A stretch of 64,000 bases of DNA from Chitinophaga arvensicola (lineage in GTDB: Bacteria; Bacteroidota; Bacteroidia; Chitinophagales; Chitinophagaceae): positions 2,384,979 through 2,448,978 of the forward strand of contig NZ_FOJG01000002.1 of the NCBI RefSeq assembly GCF_900110835.1. The letters are read 5' to 3'. The translations under genes and the position numbers were made by a program. Positions 61,558-64,000 of the stretch are shown piece after piece. Numbering within the stretch: position 1 is the first letter of the stretch; each line of letters starts with the position of its first letter. The notes beneath the pieces are model-generated. The model was given only the letters and a program-made list of their open reading frames with translations, had not been told where the DNA came from and made no database searches.

Positions 61558-63447
61558 TTAGATCAGCTCTGAAAGTTTTTTACCCTCTTCCGTAATAATT
61601 TCATCGTAGATAAAGCGATCATCTAATTTTTCGGATGCGCCGGGAGCGGAAGACGCGAAAAAGACAGATTCACATAATTTATTAATAGTCAAATAGTTAT
61701 TTTCATTAATTTCTATTGACTTTCCCTCAACAACCTTGTATAAAGACCTGCATTTCGCATTCAACAAAATCCGAAAGGATTCATATTGAAAATAACGTAT
61801 ATTCTCGTATACCTCGAATCTGTAGCGACAGTTTTGCTGTCTGTAGTCCTCTTTATAACAGGATAGTTGAATAGCTCCTTCGTTGGACAGATGAACAATA
61901 ATCTTGGATACAATTTTCTCCAGCTCGGTCAAAATAGCAAATGCAGTTCGTAGTTCGTTTTTAAAAACCACGGAAGTCAGGTCATCGTGAGAGAGTGGAT
62001 TCAGTAACCTGTTTTTAATTGCCGATAGTTCATCAATATGGGGAAAAGGTATCCGATACTGACTCACAAGACGCTGAAACTGATTTATGAGGCTCTGAAG
62101 ACTTGTAAACCTCACAGGATGCGTTGAAACTGTACCGTTGGTATCCTTGACCCTGAAAAACCACGAATCGTTGTTATCGGAAATAGCAAACTTATCCTTC
62201 GCAATCACCATCGCACTATTCTCTCCATCATCCGCAGCAAATCCTGGATGCACAGTATTTTCGGGCAATATAATTCTCAAAATACGCTCAAATTCCTTTC
62301 TCAAATAATTTGCGCTTGCGGGGTAATCGCAGTGAATGAAGTGAAATTCGGCTCTTTCCTTGTAAGTATCAGAGCGCCTGATGAATGGTCTATCAGGCTG
62401 CTGGGCATGATTATCTACATAAAACTCAAAATGCTTCCATCTTTTCTTCAGGTAACTTTTCGCTACTACAAACCATTCCCTGTCATATGTTGTAAGGAAA
62501 ATCTGAAAATCACGGAAAGAACTTCCATCACCAAGATCTTCTGCCGACAGAATTTTTATAAGGGGAATTCTGTTGGACATATCAAGCCCTGTAAAAATAT
62601 CATCCAGAAAAAGAAGTCTGATCGTAGCAGGAGGTAATGTCAATAAATGGGCAAGATATACAGATATGGCCATAGAGGTTAATCTTGCCTCATTCAGAAA
62701 CTCATGATGTCCTGATATATTAGTTCCAAACATACTTACATCAAAAGATATTCCGGGCGCTATAACATTTCCATCGAGAACTCGGGAATCAGTATATACT
62801 ATACTGAGTTCGCATTCCCTATGAAATATGGAAAGAAGCATATTAGCTTTTGACTGTAAATTTTCAAGCAATGCATAAGCATTCAGATTATAATCATCAA
62901 TATCCCGCTGCTGCCTGTTTGTAACGACCTTTTCCCATAAATCACCGAATGACATTTTATTAGCAGGATTCACAGGTGCCGGCAATTCCAGATCGGTAAA
63001 AAGTCCGTTTGTCCCCAGGAAAAAAGCAGTCAGATCAGGCATTTCTTCATTCTCTCTGAAATGCAGTTTCAAAAGATCTCTGTAACTGATAAATCCTTTC
63101 AGGATATTTGCCTCCCTTATCAGATGGCTGGTTGATGTGTTGGTCAGGGCAGGGTCTGACGAGAAGTAAATACTCTGCCCATCCTCCAGCACTATACGGA
63201 TGTGGGGCGGATCAGACACATTATCCTGCTTACAGAAAAGATTCCTTTTGAAGATATGTGCATTAGATTTCCCTGACAGGAAAAGGTCTTTCAATCCCTT
63301 GTAAAGGGAAGATTTCCCACTTCCATTCTCTCCATAGATCAAAAGATTCTCCCCGAGTGGGAGATCAATCTGATATCTTTCCTTTTCTTCATCATTATGA
63401 TTCAGAAAAGCACGGTAATTGCTAACCAGGATAGTTTTAATTTTCAT
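61558..63447 (-). CDS. SMC/RecF-like ABC-type ATPase of a putative defence operon
   Basis: A 629-residue protein starting MKIKTILVSNYRAFLNH. Walker A is YGENGSGKSSLYKGLKD (about 37-53). The signature-like segment LNEARLTSMAISVYLAHLL (about 250-270) precedes Walker B IRLLFLDDIFTGLD (about 278-291) and a switch-like TTYDREWF. Only a short coil separates the ATPase halves, unlike true SMC proteins. The C-terminal 250 residues include the LLNPLSHDD motif and a helical region without known domain. It probably senses or couples ATP to action of the neighbouring methyltransferase and AIPR protein. Spacing is 11 bases from the gene before and 9 to the gene after. Confidence 0.82.
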   Translation of the reverse strand: MKIKTILVSNYRAFLNHNDEEKERYQIDLPLGENLLIYGENGSGKSSLYKGLKDLFLSGKSNAHIFKRNLFCKQDNVSDPPHIRIVLEDGQSIYFSSDPALTNTSTSHLIREANILKGFISYRDLLKLHFRENEEMPDLTAFFLGTNGLFTDLELPAPVNPANKMSFGDLWEKVVTNRQQRDIDDYNLNAYALLENLQSKANMLLSIFHRECELSIVYTDSRVLDGNVIAPGISFDVSMFGTNISGHHEFLNEARLTSMAISVYLAHLLTLPPATIRLLFLDDIFTGLDMSNRIPLIKILSAEDLGDGSSFRDFQIFLTTYDREWFVVAKSYLKKRWKHFEFYVDNHAQQPDRPFIRRSDTYKERAEFHFIHCDYPASANYLRKEFERILRIILPENTVHPGFAADDGENSAMVIAKDKFAISDNNDSWFFRVKDTNGTVSTHPVRFTSLQSLINQFQRLVSQYRIPFPHIDELSAIKNRLLNPLSHDDLTSVVFKNELRTAFAILTELEKIVSKIIVHLSNEGAIQLSCYKEDYRQQNCRYRFEVYENIRYFQYESFRILLNAKCRSLYKVVEGKSIEINENNYLTINKLCESVFFASSAPGASEKLDDRFIYDEIITEEGKKLSELI

Positions 63448-63458
63448 AACGGGTCATA

Positions 63459-64000
63459 CTACAGATTTCTGTACATATAGTTAATCTTGTCAATGGCAGT
63501 AACTGCATACACCGCTTTTTTTATACTGCTGTCGGGTTTATTCATACTGTCATAGTATGATTGAAATTGTTCCAACGAGTTAACAAAGGTTGGAAGCATA
63601 TCCAATTCATCCAGCACTGATAATTTACTTCTACTAAACTCCTCAGAAAAATAAATTTCCAACACTGCTACATCTAACACATTAATGAAGTAGGATGCTA
63701 ATTTAGCTGATTCCCGGGAAAGCTGTTTTGATTTGAGAACCTGAATGCTTCTGACCAATGTCTCTATCCCTTTATTTCCAATGGCCCTTCTGTCAATTGG
63801 AAAATCTTTCACAATGGAGACTGTATCCTTCGCACCGCTATTCCTACGTTTATAATCGTAGGCAAATACAACTGAGTTCAACAGTGCACTTAAATACGCA
63901 GCAGGAACACCATCAATGCTGATTGCAATACAGTCTTCATAAATTACATATTTACCGAAATAAAGACCAAAAGCCTGGTCTGAATATATTCGGGGAGCAA
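63459..64000 (-). CDS. C-terminal part of an Eco57I/TaqI-type DNA N6-adenine methyltransferase, partial
   Basis: The frame stays open to the window edge, so the gene starts beyond it; 179 residues are seen. The pattern is that of the C-terminal target-recognition half of type IIG/Eco57I-like enzymes: AAYLSALLNSVVFAYDYKRR (the usual LLALLNSKL... element), then VKDFPIDRR (usual LPIP), a helix pair, LDVAVLEIYFSEEF (usual IDALVYELYFPEEF) and a closing SSIKKAVYAVTAIDKINYMY. The catalytic NPPY motif must lie outside. An internal TTG at 63881 could be mistaken for a start. It would modify DNA or recognise a target for the operon. Confidence 0.65.
   Translation of the reverse strand, partial: APRIYSDQAFGLYFGKYVIYEDCIAISIDGVPAAYLSALLNSVVFAYDYKRRNSGAKDTVSIVKDFPIDRRAIGNKGIETLVRSIQVLKSKQLSRESAKLASYFINVLDVAVLEIYFSEEFSRSKLSVLDELDMLPTFVNSLEQFQSYYDSMNKPDSSIKKAVYAVTAIDKINYMYRNL

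Noticed and set aside
1..64000. CRISPR arrays, rRNA genes or a complete tRNA gene
   Set aside because: No regularly spaced repeats and no rRNA-like sequence were noticed; the tRNA-like signals are incomplete and wrongly spaced.

Overview
The window looks like the chromosome of a soil-type Bacteroidota bacterium, most likely Chitinophaga or a close relative. The evidence is two polysaccharide-utilisation loci (PULs) of the ECF sigma / FecR / SusC / SusD type, a type IX secretion tail on a glucanase, DUF6443/RHS proteins, several AraC and Crp/Fnr regulators next to small metabolic genes, and promoter-like TAnnTTTG boxes instead of E. coli -10 boxes. The genus is an inference.

Layout. 1-7.8 kb: the C-terminal end of a probable GH38 alpha-mannosidase, a secreted LamG + endonuclease/exonuclease/phosphatase protein, a Crp/Fnr regulator with a probable target gene (NTF2-like), small DUF6194, DUF4304 and GNAT genes, and a DUF5686 outer-membrane-type protein. 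8-10.9 kb: two tandem ankyrin-repeat genes, the second with a SHOCT tail, and a small membrane protein. 11-19.9 kb: PUL 1 (sigma, FecR, SusC, SusD, FAD-dependent oxidoreductase with a golvesin-like domain). 20-30.5 kb: PUL 2 (sigma, FecR, SusC, SusD, multidomain GH16 endoglucanase), so beta-1,3-glucan (laminarin-type) is the likely substrate. In each PUL the 175-bp leader between fecR and susC carries a minus-strand intrinsic terminator and a minus-strand promoter-like box over the susC start, which predicts a short antisense RNA.

30.6-39.5 kb: two tandem erythromycin-esterase-like genes (the second has lost its catalytic residues), a Crp/Fnr regulator with an operator before a VOC gene, a divergent AraC / TetX-like monooxygenase / TetA-like MFS cassette, and an AraC-NmrA pair. 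39.6-44.4 kb: a decayed tRNA-like scar, a PPOX protein, the DUF4130 / radical-SAM DNA-repair pair, and an SDR-AraC pair. 44.4-53.0 kb: a large RHS/YD-repeat gene pair with a small membrane protein downstream that could be an immunity protein. 53.3-58.3 kb: flavin monooxygenase, RibD-like reductase, LysE exporter, GNAT, an amidohydrolase gene broken by one in-frame TGA, and a small membrane protein.

58.5-59.4 kb is a graveyard: a tRNA-3'-like scar with terminator, an AraC C-terminal remnant and an internally deleted IS256-type element. Beyond it, running off the right edge on the minus strand, is a tight operon of an Eco57I/TaqI-like DNA methyltransferase (C-terminal part only), an SMC/ABC-type ATPase and an AIPR protein. 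This is a probable phage-defence locus that I cannot match to a named system. All functional calls come from reading motifs by eye; no database search was run.
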